A stretch of 64,000 nt of DNA, taken from contig JAJQCF010000013.1 in NCBI GenBank assembly GCA_021202845.1, positions 1 through 64,000 on the forward strand, written 5' to 3'. Position numbers and translations under genes: made by a program. Below are positions 35,399 through 43,771 of the stretch, in pieces. This DNA comes from Oscillospiraceae bacterium. Lineage in GTDB: Bacteria > Bacillota > Clostridia > Oscillospirales > Oscillospiraceae. The first letter of the stretch is position 1; every line of letters begins with the position of its first letter. The notes beneath the pieces were generated by a model that was not told the DNA's origin, made no database searches, and worked only from the letters and a program-made list of their open reading frames with translations.

Positions 35399-36091
35399 TC
35401 AGCTCCGCATAGCTGCGTCAATGAGCGCGTCGATGTGGATACGCATAACGTCCAGATACGGCACAGGCAGCCGGACGGCCTCAAAAATGAGCGGCAGTTC
35501 CGTGCAGCCCAAGACGAGCGCTTCAATTTTCTCCTCCCGCGCCATTCTCTCGGCTATGGCGCAAAATTCATTTTGCGTGGAGGGAATAACCTTTCCGTAT
35601 TCAATCTCTGTCTCGATTTTTGAGCCGATATATTCCTTTTCGCTCTCGGTCGGCGTGACGGCCTCTATTCCCTGCGCCGCAAACGCCCGCTGGAAAAATC
35701 CCGCGTTCATCGTCGGCAGAGTTCCCAGAAGTCCGACCTTCTTCAGCCCTTGCTTTTCGGCACGGACACAGGACGTTTCCACCATGCTCACAAGCGGTAT
35801 TGGAGACAGCGCGGAAAGCTCGTCAAAAACGATGTGCGGAGTAATGCCGGTCAGCGCGGCGCACTGCGCTCCCGCTCCGGCAAGGCTCCGCACCCCGCCC
35901 AAAAGGTATTGAACAAGGCCTTCATAATCCTGTCGTTCGCAAAATTGCAGCACATCGAATACGCTAAGGCTCTCAACGGTCAAATTCGGAAAAAACGCGC
36001 GTCCGGCTCTTTGCTGGACGCCGTAAACTATTTCGCGGTAATAAACCACCGTTGACTCCGGCCCCGTTCCGCCGATAAGACCCAATTTCAT
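35399..36091 (-). CDS. Aspartate/glutamate racemase family protein
   Basis: A 230-residue cofactor-independent racemase (GLIGGTGPESTVVYY start). The second catalytic Cys is present (LGCTELPL), but the first position, usually Cys in CNTxH, is Thr in TGITPH. A Thr/Cys pair is known for the broad-specificity Asp/Glu racemase of the YgeA type, which works mainly on the L-isomers, so activity is plausible. It probably makes D-Asp or D-Glu or interconverts acidic amino acids. It is the last gene in the minus-strand run, 18 bases after the spermidine-synthase-like gene. Confidence 0.85.
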   Translation of the reverse strand: MKLGLIGGTGPESTVVYYREIVYGVQQRAGRAFFPNLTVESLSVFDVLQFCERQDYEGLVQYLLGGVRSLAGAGAQCAALTGITPHIVFDELSALSPIPLVSMVETSCVRAEKQGLKKVGLLGTLPTMNAGFFQRAFAAQGIEAVTPTESEKEYIGSKIETEIEYGKVIPSTQNEFCAIAERMAREEKIEALVLGCTELPLIFEAVRLPVPYLDVMRIHIDALIDAAMRS

Positions 36092-36109
36092 CTGTATATT
36101 CCCCTCACT

Positions 36110-37714
36110 TTACCCCAAAAGCTGCAAAAGGCCGTCGATGCCCTGCTCGGAGTATATGCCGCGGATGCTTGTCAGCTCGTCGCCGATTATCTCGTCTATG
36201 GCTCTCATGCCCAGCAGCTCCACCGGCGCTTTGTCGTCGGTGAATATGCAGTTTCCGCCGTCGTACGCTGTCAGGCCGTCGGCAACGCGCTGCATCATCT
36301 CCGCCAGCTCCGTGTTTTCAATTTCCGCACGGGTGCTTTCAAAGGCGGCGGCTCCGCCCTCGCCCGCGACGGCGAACAGCTCGCAGTTTGTGTTGCCCGA
36401 CACGTTCACGGTGTACACCTCGTCAAAAACGGAGGCTATGGTGTCCGAGAGATATTCGTTAATGGAGCCGGCGTCGCCGGAGTACATATTCATGTTCACC
36501 ACCATGACCCCGCCCGGGCGCAGGTGGTCATAGACCAGCGTGAAGAACTCCACCGAGGACATCTGGAACGGTATGGTTATATCCTGATAGGCGTCCACCA
36601 TTATAACGTCGTAGGTCTTGTCCGTGGCGTCAAGGTACGCTCTGCCGTCGTAGGTGGTTATCTCCACCGTCTCCGGCAGGGCAAAATACTCGTGCGCCAG
36701 CGCGGCGATTTTTTCGTCAATCTCCACGCCCTCGAAGCTCAAATTCGGGTAGTAGCGCAGGCTCTGGGTAGCGTACGTCCCCGTGCCCATGCCCAAAATC
36801 AGCACCTCGGCGGCGCTCTGCTCGGCTATGCCCGCCATAGGCAGCGCGGCGAGGGCGTAGTCGTAGTACATTCCCGTCAGCTCATCGGACTTCATCATTA
36901 TCGACTGGACGCCGAACATGACGTTTGTGGAGAGCGTGACGCTCTCATCCGTCTCCTTGACCTGCAAATAGTTATATATAGACTCGTCCTCCAGCACCAC
37001 GTCCCCGTCCCAGAAGGCGAAGGAGCTGCCGGAGCCGAAAACGCAGCAGAGCACGAAAACGACGATGCCCGCCGTCACCTGCGCGGGCTTGACCCTGCCG
37101 CTGAAGAAGTAAACGGCGCAGAGCGCGAGCAGTATTCCGGCAAAGATGAGGAATGTGGCGCTGGTGCCGACGGCGGGAATGGTGACAAACGTCGGCATGA
37201 ACGTGCCGATTATGCTGCCGATAGTGTTCAGCGCGCCCAGTGCGCCGACCGTCTTGCCGCTGTCGTCAAGGCTGTCCACTGTGTACTTCACGAGCGAGGG
37301 CGTCACGGTTCCCAGCAGAAGCAGCGGGAACACAAACAGTATCATGCAGGCCGCAAACGCCGCCCAGACAAGGAAATTTGTTTTAACAAAAAGCGCGAGC
37401 ACGGCGGTGACGGCGGCTATGACATACTTGCCCACAAGCGGAATAAGCGCTATCCACACCGCGGCCAGCAGTACGCGCAGGTACAGCCTGTCGGGGTCGG
37501 GGTTTTTGTCCGCGCTGCGCCCGCCGAAAATATTGCCCAGCGCCATTGCTATCATTATCGTGCCGATTATGATTGTCCAGACAATCTGACTGGAGCTGAA
37601 GTAGGGCGCGAGCAGTCTGCTGGCCCCCAGCTCCACCGCCATTACCGACATTCCGGAGAAAAACTCCGTCATGTAGAGAAACAGCTTGTTTTTGAGTATC
37701 CGACGTTCCTTCAT
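36110..37714 (-). CDS. Membrane-fused spermidine synthase-like protein
   Basis: A 534-residue protein. The N-terminal half (about 1-225) has seven to eight membrane segments (GMSVMAVELGASRLLAPYF is the family start). The C-terminal half is a spermidine synthase-like Rossmann domain with VLILGMGTGTYATQSLRYYP as SAM loop and VEIDEKIAALA as the acidic ligand, then DAYQDITIPFQMSSVEFF. Such fusions are common in Clostridia, and their real reaction is not established; aminopropyl or methyl transfer are both possible. It follows glyA by 27 bases. Confidence 0.85.
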   Translation of the reverse strand: MKERRILKNKLFLYMTEFFSGMSVMAVELGASRLLAPYFSSSQIVWTIIIGTIMIAMALGNIFGGRSADKNPDPDRLYLRVLLAAVWIALIPLVGKYVIAAVTAVLALFVKTNFLVWAAFAACMILFVFPLLLLGTVTPSLVKYTVDSLDDSGKTVGALGALNTIGSIIGTFMPTFVTIPAVGTSATFLIFAGILLALCAVYFFSGRVKPAQVTAGIVVFVLCCVFGSGSSFAFWDGDVVLEDESIYNYLQVKETDESVTLSTNVMFGVQSIMMKSDELTGMYYDYALAALPMAGIAEQSAAEVLILGMGTGTYATQSLRYYPNLSFEGVEIDEKIAALAHEYFALPETVEITTYDGRAYLDATDKTYDVIMVDAYQDITIPFQMSSVEFFTLVYDHLRPGGVMVVNMNMYSGDAGSINEYLSDTIASVFDEVYTVNVSGNTNCELFAVAGEGGAAAFESTRAEIENTELAEMMQRVADGLTAYDGGNCIFTDDKAPVELLGMRAIDEIIGDELTSIRGIYSEQGIDGLLQLLG

Positions 37715-37741
37715 GGCCTCAACCGCCGTTCGCTCCGCGCC

Positions 37742-38998
37742 TTAGCGGTAGAGCGGGAAGCGCGCGCACAGCTCCGTAACGCGCTGCCTTATCGACTCGG
37801 CCTCCGCTTCGTAGTTCAGCGCCGCGTCAGCTATGCAGTCGGCCACCACGCGCATTTCCTGCGTACCGAAGCCGCGGGTCGTCACCGCGGGGGAGCCGAG
37901 GCGCACGCCGCTTGTCACGGTCGGCTTTTCGGGGTCATTGGGTACGGAGTTCTTGTTGGCCGTGATGTAAACGCTGTCCAGCCGGTGCTCAAGCTCCTTG
38001 CCGCTGACGCCGGTGCCGCGCAAATCCAGCAGCATGAGGTGGTTGTCGGTGCCGCCGGTCACGAGGTTCAGTCCCCTTGCGCAAAGCCCCTCGGCCATAG
38101 CCGCGGCGTTTTCCACAACGCTGTGCTGGTAGGTCCTGAACTCGGGCTTCAGCGCCTCGCCGAAGCAGACGGCCTTGGCGGCGATTATGTGCTCCAGCGG
38201 GCCGCCCTGTATGCCGGGGAATATGGCCTTATTTATCTTTTTCGCCATGTCCTCGCTGTTTGTCAGTATAAGTCCTCCGCGCGGGCCGCGCAGGGTTTTG
38301 TGCGTTGTGGTCGTCACAACGTCGGCGTAGGGCACGGGGCTCTGGTGCTCGCCCGCCGCCACAAGACCAGCGATGTGCGCCATGTCCACCATGAGCAGCG
38401 CGCCGCACTTGTCCGCAATCTCGCGGAAGCGCTTGAAGTCAATGGCTCTGGGGTAGGCGGAGGCGCCCGCGACGATGAGCTTGGGACGCTCGCGCATGGC
38501 AATGTCCAGCACCTCGTCATAGTCAATAAGCCCTGTCTCCGCGCTCACGCCGTAGGAGACTATATTAAAATATTTGCCGGAGAGGTTGACCGGCGAGCCG
38601 TGGGTCAGGTGTCCGCCCGCGGAGAGATCCATGCCCATGAGCTTGTCCCCGGGGGTCAGCAGCGCGAAGTAGACCGCGGTGTTCGCCTGCGCGCCGGAGT
38701 GCGGCTGGACGTTGGCGTAGGCCGCGCCGAACAGCTTCTTTGCCCGCTCGATGGCCAGCGTCTCCACCTCGTCCACGAACTCGCAGCCGCCGTAGTAGCG
38801 CTTGCCCGGGTAGCCCTCGGCGTATTTGTTGGTGAGAACGCTGCCCATAGCCGCCATAACGGCCGGCGAGGCGTAGTTTTCGGAGGCGATAAGCTCCAAG
38901 TTGCGCTCCTGCCGCATCAGCTCGCTTGCCATGTAACCGGCAAGCTCGGGGTCGGATTTGGCGATAAAGCCGATGGAATCGTTGTAGTCAGAGTACAT
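37742..38998 (-). CDS. glyA: Serine hydroxymethyltransferase
   Basis: A 418-residue PLP enzyme. The PLP-lysine is in [14 protein letters not shown], and [32 protein letters not shown] and QPHSGAQAN are SHMT signatures. It converts serine and tetrahydrofolate to glycine and 5,10-methylene-THF, the main one-carbon entry. AAAGGAAAG lies before ATG 38998. It follows the MBL hydrolase by 40 bases on the same strand and may share its promoter. Confidence 0.97.
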   Translation of the reverse strand: MYSDYNDSIGFIAKSDPELAGYMASELMRQERNLELIASENYASPAVMAAMGSVLTNKYAEGYPGKRYYGGCEFVDEVETLAIERAKKLFGAAYANVQPHSGAQANTAVYFALLTPGDKLMGMDLSAGGHLTHGSPVNLSGKYFNIVSYGVSAETGLIDYDEVLDIAMRERPKLIVAGASAYPRAIDFKRFREIADKCGALLMVDMAHIAGLVAAGEHQSPVPYADVVTTTTHKTLRGPRGGLILTNSEDMAKKINKAIFPGIQGGPLEHIIAAKAVCFGEALKPEFRTYQHSVVENAAAMAEGLCARGLNLVTGGTDNHLMLLDLRGTGVSGKELEHRLDSVYITANKNSVPNDPEKPTVTSGVRLGSPAVTTRGFGTQEMRVVADCIADAALNYEAEAESIRQRVTELCARFPLYR

Positions 38999-39038
38999 TT
39001 TTTCTTTCCTTTCGCTTGAAGTATATATGAGAATGTCG

Positions 39039-39857
39039 TCAGCCCACGGTTACGCGGGAGCCGACATTGCTTGCAAACCAGCCCGGGTAGGCGGAGGCGA
39101 AGTATTCGTTCGCGCGGCAGCCTGTGCAGTGGCACGCGCCCAAACGCCGCACGCCGTGCTGCCGCAGGAGCCTCGCCGTTTGCTCAATGCGCTCGTCGTC
39201 GGCGTTCATCAGGTGCGTTCCGCCGATGAAGGTGTCCACCTTTCTGCCGAACAGCTCTTCCACGCGGGTACACATATTCGCGCAGCCCACGTGCGAGCAG
39301 CCGGAAATGAGCGTCAGCTCCGTCGGCGTCTCCAGCACAAGCGCCGTCTCGTCGCAGAACGTATCCGTGGCAAGCCCTCCGCTTGTCTCCCGCTGCATAT
39401 CCGCGTCCGGCAGCTCCACGGAGTTGGTGCGCGTGAAGCCGGAAACGGCAAAGACGCCCTCGGCAATGCGCAGCGGCTCGTCGCCGACGATATGCACTTC
39501 CGCCGACTGCACGGCCGTCCGCTCGTCCAGCAGCGAGCCTATCTCGCTCCCGCCGCGCTTGAAGCGCCGCGCGAAGAAGTCCCGCCCCAGATATATGCTC
39601 TTTGGCGGCTTGGGGCCCGTCAGCAGCGCCGCCGCGCCGCCGGTGTGGTCGTAGTGCCCGTGGCTGAGCACAAGCGCGTCCAGCCCCTCTAACTCCGCGC
39701 CCAGAGCGCGCGCGTTGAACAAAAACCGCGGACTGGGGCCGGTGTCATAAAGCACCCGCACTCCCTGCCCCTCCACCAGCAGCGAAAGCCCATGCTCCCC
39801 CGCCAGCGCACCCTCAGGAGCAGTATTTTCCATTAAAACGGTTATCGTAAAGCTCAT
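39039..39857 (-). CDS. MBL-fold metallo-hydrolase
   Basis: A 272-residue metallo-beta-lactamase-fold protein with [11 protein letters not shown] (metal ligands), [11 protein letters not shown] and [13 protein letters not shown] in place. It belongs to the clade annotated as dihydropteridine/7,8-dihydropterin-6-methyl-aminobenzene phosphate synthase-related hydrolases. A C-terminal [13 protein letters not shown] motif with extra Cys/His is conserved in that clade. The substrate is not known; proximity to glyA hints at pterin or one-carbon metabolism but this is weak. Confidence 0.85.
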   Translation of the reverse strand: MSFTITVLMENTAPEGALAGEHGLSLLVEGQGVRVLYDTGPSPRFLFNARALGAELEGLDALVLSHGHYDHTGGAAALLTGPKPPKSIYLGRDFFARRFKRGGSEIGSLLDERTAVQSAEVHIVGDEPLRIAEGVFAVSGFTRTNSVELPDADMQRETSGGLATDTFCDETALVLETPTELTLISGCSHVGCANMCTRVEELFGRKVDTFIGGTHLMNADDERIEQTARLLRQHGVRRLGACHCTGCRANEYFASAYPGWFASNVGSRVTVG

Positions 39858-39874
39858 AGAATCACCTATACAAG

Positions 39875-39903
39875 AGTATAACCAATCATGGCACGTTTGT
39901 CAA
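39875..39903 (-). promoter_or_regulatory. Promoter of the MBL-glyA run
   Basis: Minus strand TTGACA (39903-39898), 17-bp spacer and TATACT (39880-39875), 18 bases before the MBL start codon. Confidence 0.8.
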
Positions 39904-39973
39904 AGAAAAAAGCAAAATGTTAGATTTAACATATTCCACGTAGGTTTTTGAGTATTGCTTTACATTCGCAAGG

Positions 39974-40003
39974 TTGACAAAAAGGCGGGAAATATGGCAT
40001 AAT
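39974..40003 (+). promoter_or_regulatory. Promoter of the CoA-transferase operon
   Basis: TTGACA (39974-39979), 18-bp spacer and CATAAT (39998-40003), about 33 bases ahead of the TTG start. Confidence 0.75.
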
Positions 40004-40036
40004 GCATTGAAGTATGCGTCTAAGGAGGGGATTGGC

Positions 40037-40735
40037 TTGGCGCTCAGACCTAAGATAATATCGGCATATGAGGCCGCGGGGCTTATACCCACGGGGAGCA
40101 GCATTATGTTTTCCGGCTTCGTGGGCTGCGGCTGCGCGCTGGATGTTGTGGAGGCTATGGCGCAGCTGGGTCAGCCGGAGCATATCTGCGGCATATTCGA
40201 CGACCCCAGTCTGCCCAACGCGCCGGACGGACGCGAGGGCTACGGCTACTCAAGGCTCATACACACGGGTCAGCTCGACCGCTGCATCACGGGCTATCTG
40301 GCAAACGACCCCGAGGCGGAGCGCCGCTGGGCGGCCGGACTGCTGCACGTTGACCTTGTGCCGCAGGGCTCGCTGGCGGAGATGATACGCGCCGGCGGCA
40401 GCGGACTCGGCGGCGTGGTGACGCCTACGGGCGTGGGCACGCTGGTGGAGCAGAGCCCTTTCACGGAGCGCCGGCTCACCATTGACGGCCGTGACTACCT
40501 GCTGATGAGGCCGCTGAAGGCAGACTTTGCGCTGGTTTCGGGCGCTAAGGTGGACAGAGCGGGCAACATATGGTACGCGGGTACAACGCGCAACTTCGCG
40601 CCGCTCATGTGCATGGCTGCCGACACGGTTATCGTCGAGGCGGAGGAGCTTGTCGATATAGGCGCCATTGCGCCGGAGAACGTGGTAACGCCGGGCATAT
40701 TAGTGGATTACATAGTGGTGAGGGGCGGAATATGA
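40037..40735 (+). CDS. CoA-transferase family I, subunit A (AtoD/ScoA-like)
   Basis: A 232-residue alpha subunit with GSSIMFSGFVGCGCALDVVEA near the start (usual form GxxGxP altered to VGCGCA), then VPQGSLAEMIRAGGSGLGG, TPTGVGTLVE and ADFALVSGAKVDRAGN, all of 3-oxoacid CoA-transferase subunit A. It pairs with the next gene to move CoA between carboxylic acids. TTG 40037 is chosen because AAGGAGGGG lies 6 bases upstream and the promoter covers the longer frame. The usual acceptor would be acetate or acetoacetate, but see the altered subunit B. Confidence 0.85.
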   Translation: MALRPKIISAYEAAGLIPTGSSIMFSGFVGCGCALDVVEAMAQLGQPEHICGIFDDPSLPNAPDGREGYGYSRLIHTGQLDRCITGYLANDPEAERRWAAGLLHVDLVPQGSLAEMIRAGGSGLGGVVTPTGVGTLVEQSPFTERRLTIDGRDYLLMRPLKADFALVSGAKVDRAGNIWYAGTTRNFAPLMCMAADTVIVEAEELVDIGAIAPENVVTPGILVDYIVVRGGI

Positions 40736-41385
40736 CTGAGGCAAAGGATTTTATTGCGCGCCGCGCCGCGCGCGAGCTCTACGACGGAGCGGTTGTCATA
40801 CTGGGCATCGGCATACCCGTGCGCTGCGCCAAGTTTCTGCCCGAGGACGTTGACATACGCATAATGAGCGACGCGGGCATAGTCGGCGAGGGGCCGATAC
40901 CGCGCCCCGAGGACGCCGACCCGTGGCACATTGTGGACTCGGCGGGCAAGCCTGCGGCTATGATACAGGGCGGGTGCATAACGGACCAGTCCGCGCACTT
41001 CGGCCTCATACGCGGCGGGCACGTTGACCTCGCCGTTTTGGGCTGCTTGGAGTGCGACGAGCAGGGCAACATGGCCAGCTGGGTCATACCCGACAAGCGG
41101 CTCATAGGCATAGGCGGCAGCATGGACATCTGCACGGGGGCCAAGCGCGTTATTATCACCACGACCCACACGAACCACGGCGAGAGCAAAATACGCCGCC
41201 GCTGCTCCCTGCCGGTGACCGCGCCGCGCTGCGTGGACACCATAATAACGGAAATGGGCGTCATGCGCGTCACGCCGGAGGGACTGGTGCTCGGCGAAAT
41301 AAATCCGGAGTTTACGCCGGAGCAGGTGCAAGAGGCCACGGACGCGGAGCTTATAATATCGCCGCGGCTTAAAAGTATGCTCTGA
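40732..41385 (+). CDS. CoA-transferase family I, subunit B (AtoA/ScoB-like), catalytic Glu replaced
   Basis: A 217-residue beta subunit (LGIGIP, GLIRGGHVDLAVLG, NMASWVIPDKRLIGIGGSMD, SLPVTA). In characterised relatives the motif SENG carries the Glu that forms the acyl-CoA thioester. Here it reads SDAG, with Asp at about residue 47. An Asp could still act, or the pair may have another function. The start overlaps the subunit A stop by 4 bases (ATGA). Confidence 0.83.
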   Translation: MTEAKDFIARRAARELYDGAVVILGIGIPVRCAKFLPEDVDIRIMSDAGIVGEGPIPRPEDADPWHIVDSAGKPAAMIQGGCITDQSAHFGLIRGGHVDLAVLGCLECDEQGNMASWVIPDKRLIGIGGSMDICTGAKRVIITTTHTNHGESKIRRRCSLPVTAPRCVDTIITEMGVMRVTPEGLVLGEINPEFTPEQVQEATDAELIISPRLKSML

Positions 41386-41432
41386 AACAGCTTTTGAAAA
41401 TTCGGAATACAGACAGAAGGAGGATTTTTTTA

Positions 41433-41891
41433 ATGCAATACGACAAAATAGCAGACCCCGAGGCCGTGGGGCTGGAGGGCGCGGTGCGCTCCGCACTGGA
41501 CAGACTGGCGGATATGTCGCCGGACGGCTTCTGCATGAAGCTGCACCCGGAAATAGTCTCCTGTGACCCCGACGCTCTGCGCCTGACGTTTGCCTATGAA
41601 ATAGAGCCGTGGCAGCTGAACCCCAACGGAATTGTCCACGGCGGCGTGCTCAGCGCAATGCTGGACACCAACATGGGCTACCTCGTTGTGGCGCTCACAA
41701 GAATACCCACGGCGACGATAAGCCAGACAACCAACTTCCTGCGCCCCGCGCCCCCGGGCAGACGGCTCATTGCCGAAGCGAGCTTAGATAAGCGGGGCCG
41801 CCACATCGTTTTTGTCTCGTCAAAGATGTGGCAGGAGGGCGACGAGAAAAAGCTGATAGCGACCTCGGAGGCGACATACACAGCCTCCTGA
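41433..41891 (+). CDS. Hotdog-fold thioesterase (PaaI family)
   Basis: A 152-residue hotdog protein. NPNGIVHGGVLSAMLDTNMGYLV is the conserved HGG active-site helix of PaaI/YbgC-type acyl-CoA thioesterases, with Asp in the helix. The start has AAGGAGG upstream. It follows the CoA-transferase genes by 48 bases, so it probably hydrolyses an acyl-CoA of the same pathway. The substrate is unknown. Confidence 0.85.
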   Translation: MQYDKIADPEAVGLEGAVRSALDRLADMSPDGFCMKLHPEIVSCDPDALRLTFAYEIEPWQLNPNGIVHGGVLSAMLDTNMGYLVVALTRIPTATISQTTNFLRPAPPGRRLIAEASLDKRGRHIVFVSSKMWQEGDEKKLIATSEATYTAS

Positions 41892-41939
41892 GAGCGCATA
41901 GCAAATAAATTCCCTGCAAAAGAAAAGGAGATTCACAAA

Positions 41940-42482
41940 ATGCAGACATCACAGAAAACAAGAGCACTTGTCTACACCGCAGTCTTGGCCGCAATTATTT
42001 GCGTGCTCGCGCCTTGGAGTATTCCCACGGCGGGAGGCGTGTCGATAACGCTGGCCACGCTGGCTGTGTACATAGTAGGCGGCGTTTCCAACTGGAAAAC
42101 CGCCGTGACCGCCGTTATAGTCTACATACTCATCGGCGCTGTAGGCGTGCCCGTGTTTTCCAACTTCAGCGGAGGCGTGCAGAAGCTCATCGGGCCTACC
42201 GGCGGCTACATCGTCGGCTATATCCCCGGCGCGCTGATTATAAGCCTCATCGTGAAATGGTGCGGCGAGAAAAAGTGGTCGTACCCCGTGGGAATGGTGG
42301 CCGGAACCTTGGTTATCTACGCCCTCGGCACGGCTTGGTACTGCATCCAGACCGGCACAGCGCTTGCCCCCGCAATGGCGGCCTGCGTTATACCGTTCCT
42401 GCCGCTGGACACTGTCAAGGTCATTTTGGCGAGCGTCATTTCCGCCGCCATTCACCCGCTGACAAAAAAGTTCGGCCAGTGA
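41940..42482 (+). CDS. bioY: Biotin transporter BioY
   Basis: A 180-residue membrane protein, the S component of a biotin ECF transporter, with five to six segments. The motifs GVPVFSNFSGGVQKLIGPTGGYIVGY and GTAWYC are diagnostic. It binds biotin outside and works alone or with the EcfAAT module, which is not in this window. It sits 49 bases after the thioesterase and is followed by a strong terminator. Biotin supply would serve biotin carboxylases; a link to the CoA-transferase genes is possible but unproven. Confidence 0.93.
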   Translation: MQTSQKTRALVYTAVLAAIICVLAPWSIPTAGGVSITLATLAVYIVGGVSNWKTAVTAVIVYILIGAVGVPVFSNFSGGVQKLIGPTGGYIVGYIPGALIISLIVKWCGEKKWSYPVGMVAGTLVIYALGTAWYCIQTGTALAPAMAACVIPFLPLDTVKVILASVISAAIHPLTKKFGQ

Positions 42483-42495
42483 GCCGAGCCTAAAA

Positions 42496-42546
42496 TGAAA
42501 AAAGTCCGCCGCGCCTTAGGGAAAAGGTACGGCGGATTTATTTTTT
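42496..42546. terminator. Bidirectional terminator between bioY and hydF
   Basis: TCCGCCG (about 42505-42511) pairs with CGGCGGA (42530-42536), with an A-rich run on the left and TTTATTTTTT on the right, so it can end transcription from both sides. Confidence 0.88.
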
Positions 42547-42553
42547 GCTCCGT

Positions 42554-43756
42554 TTAGCTGCCTGCGGCGAGGCTTTGGAAGGAGAGGCAGCGTGTCAGTA
42601 TGCCGTTGAGGTGGGCTATAAGCGTGCCGTAGTTCGTTATCGGCACGCCCTTTTCCGCGGCGGAGCGGATGCGGTGGGCAACCTCGCGCTCGCCCAGCAT
42701 ACAGGCGCCGCAGTGAATGATGTAGTCATAGTCCTCCGGCGTCTCGGTGAACTCCGTGCCGGAAGTGAAGAAGTACTGCGGCTTAACGCCCGTGTGCGCT
42801 TCAATCCAGCGGGGCAGCTTCACGGTGCCGATGTCATCGCACTGGCGGTGGTGGGTGCAGCCCTCGGAGATGAGAACTTTAGAGCCGTCATGCAGGCTGT
42901 CCACGAACATTGCGCCGCGCGCAAGCAAGTCGAGGTCGCCCTTGTAGCGCGCCATGAGAATGGAAAACGAGGTCAGCGTAACGCTCTCCGGCACTATGCG
43001 ACTCACCTCCTCAAACGCCTGTGAGTCCGTGACGACCATTTTCGGCGGCGAGGTGAGGCGGTTCAGGGTGTCCGCCAGCTCCGTGTTGCGGCAGACCAAG
43101 GCCGAGGCTCCGGCCTCCAGCGTGTCGCGCAGAACCTGCTGCTGCGGCAGGATTATCCTGCCCTTGGGCGCGGCCTTGTCTATGGGTATAACGAGTACAA
43201 CGGTGTCGCCCGGCTCCAGCAAATCGCTGATGAGGCGGCGGCGCGGCTCGTCTGTTCCAGCCTTTTTTGCCGCCAGCTCTTTAAGCTCCGTTATATTTTG
43301 GCGCGTCTTGGCGCTGACCCAAATCTCGCTCTCGCCCGCGGGCGGCACGGCGGGGAGGAGGTCGGACTTGTTGTGGACTATTATGTACGGCAGCGCCTTG
43401 TCGCGCACCAGTTCCAGCAGCTCCGCCGCGGGCGCGTCCAGCCCCTCGGGCGCGTCCGTGACTATTATCGCAAGGTCGGTTTTGTTCAGCACGCCCCGCG
43501 TTTTCTTTATGCGCTTTTCGCCCAGCGCCCCCTCGTCGTCAATGCCAGGTGTGTCAATAATCTGCACGGGGCCGAGGGGCAGCAGCTCCATCGCCTTGTA
43601 CACGGGGTCAGTGGTCGTGCCGCGCACGTCGCTGACTATTGCCAGCTCCTGACCCGTGAAGGCGTTGACAAGGCTGCTCTTTCCCGCGTTGCGCCGCCCG
43701 AAGAAGGCAATGTGTACGCGCTCGCCGGAGGGGGTCTGGTTCATTCCGCTGCTCAT
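42554..43756 (-). CDS. hydF: [FeFe]-hydrogenase maturation GTPase HydF
   Basis: A 400-residue protein with an N-terminal Era-like GTPase domain (FGRRNAGKSSLVNAF, DTPGIDD, NKSD) and a C-terminal iron-sulfur domain with the ligands CxH (GCTHH) and HCxxC (HCGAC). HydF is the scaffold that carries the 2Fe precursor of the H-cluster and delivers it to the hydrogenase. ATG 43756 follows GGGAGG by 8 bases. It is the last of the hydE-hydG-hydF run, 15 bases after hydG. The hydrogenase itself is outside the window. Confidence 0.95.
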   Translation of the reverse strand: MSSGMNQTPSGERVHIAFFGRRNAGKSSLVNAFTGQELAIVSDVRGTTTDPVYKAMELLPLGPVQIIDTPGIDDEGALGEKRIKKTRGVLNKTDLAIIVTDAPEGLDAPAAELLELVRDKALPYIIVHNKSDLLPAVPPAGESEIWVSAKTRQNITELKELAAKKAGTDEPRRRLISDLLEPGDTVVLVIPIDKAAPKGRIILPQQQVLRDTLEAGASALVCRNTELADTLNRLTSPPKMVVTDSQAFEEVSRIVPESVTLTSFSILMARYKGDLDLLARGAMFVDSLHDGSKVLISEGCTHHRQCDDIGTVKLPRWIEAHTGVKPQYFFTSGTEFTETPEDYDYIIHCGACMLGEREVAHRIRSAAEKGVPITNYGTLIAHLNGILTRCLSFQSLAAGS

Positions 43757-43771
43757 GGCCTTGCCCTCCCG

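Noticed and set aside
36524-39019. Very long plus-strand open frame (831 codons) opposite glyA and the spermidine-synthase-like gene
   Set aside because: It is antisense to two clear genes, its product is low-complexity and rich in Arg/His/Val, and GC-rich codon bias creates such mirror frames throughout this window.
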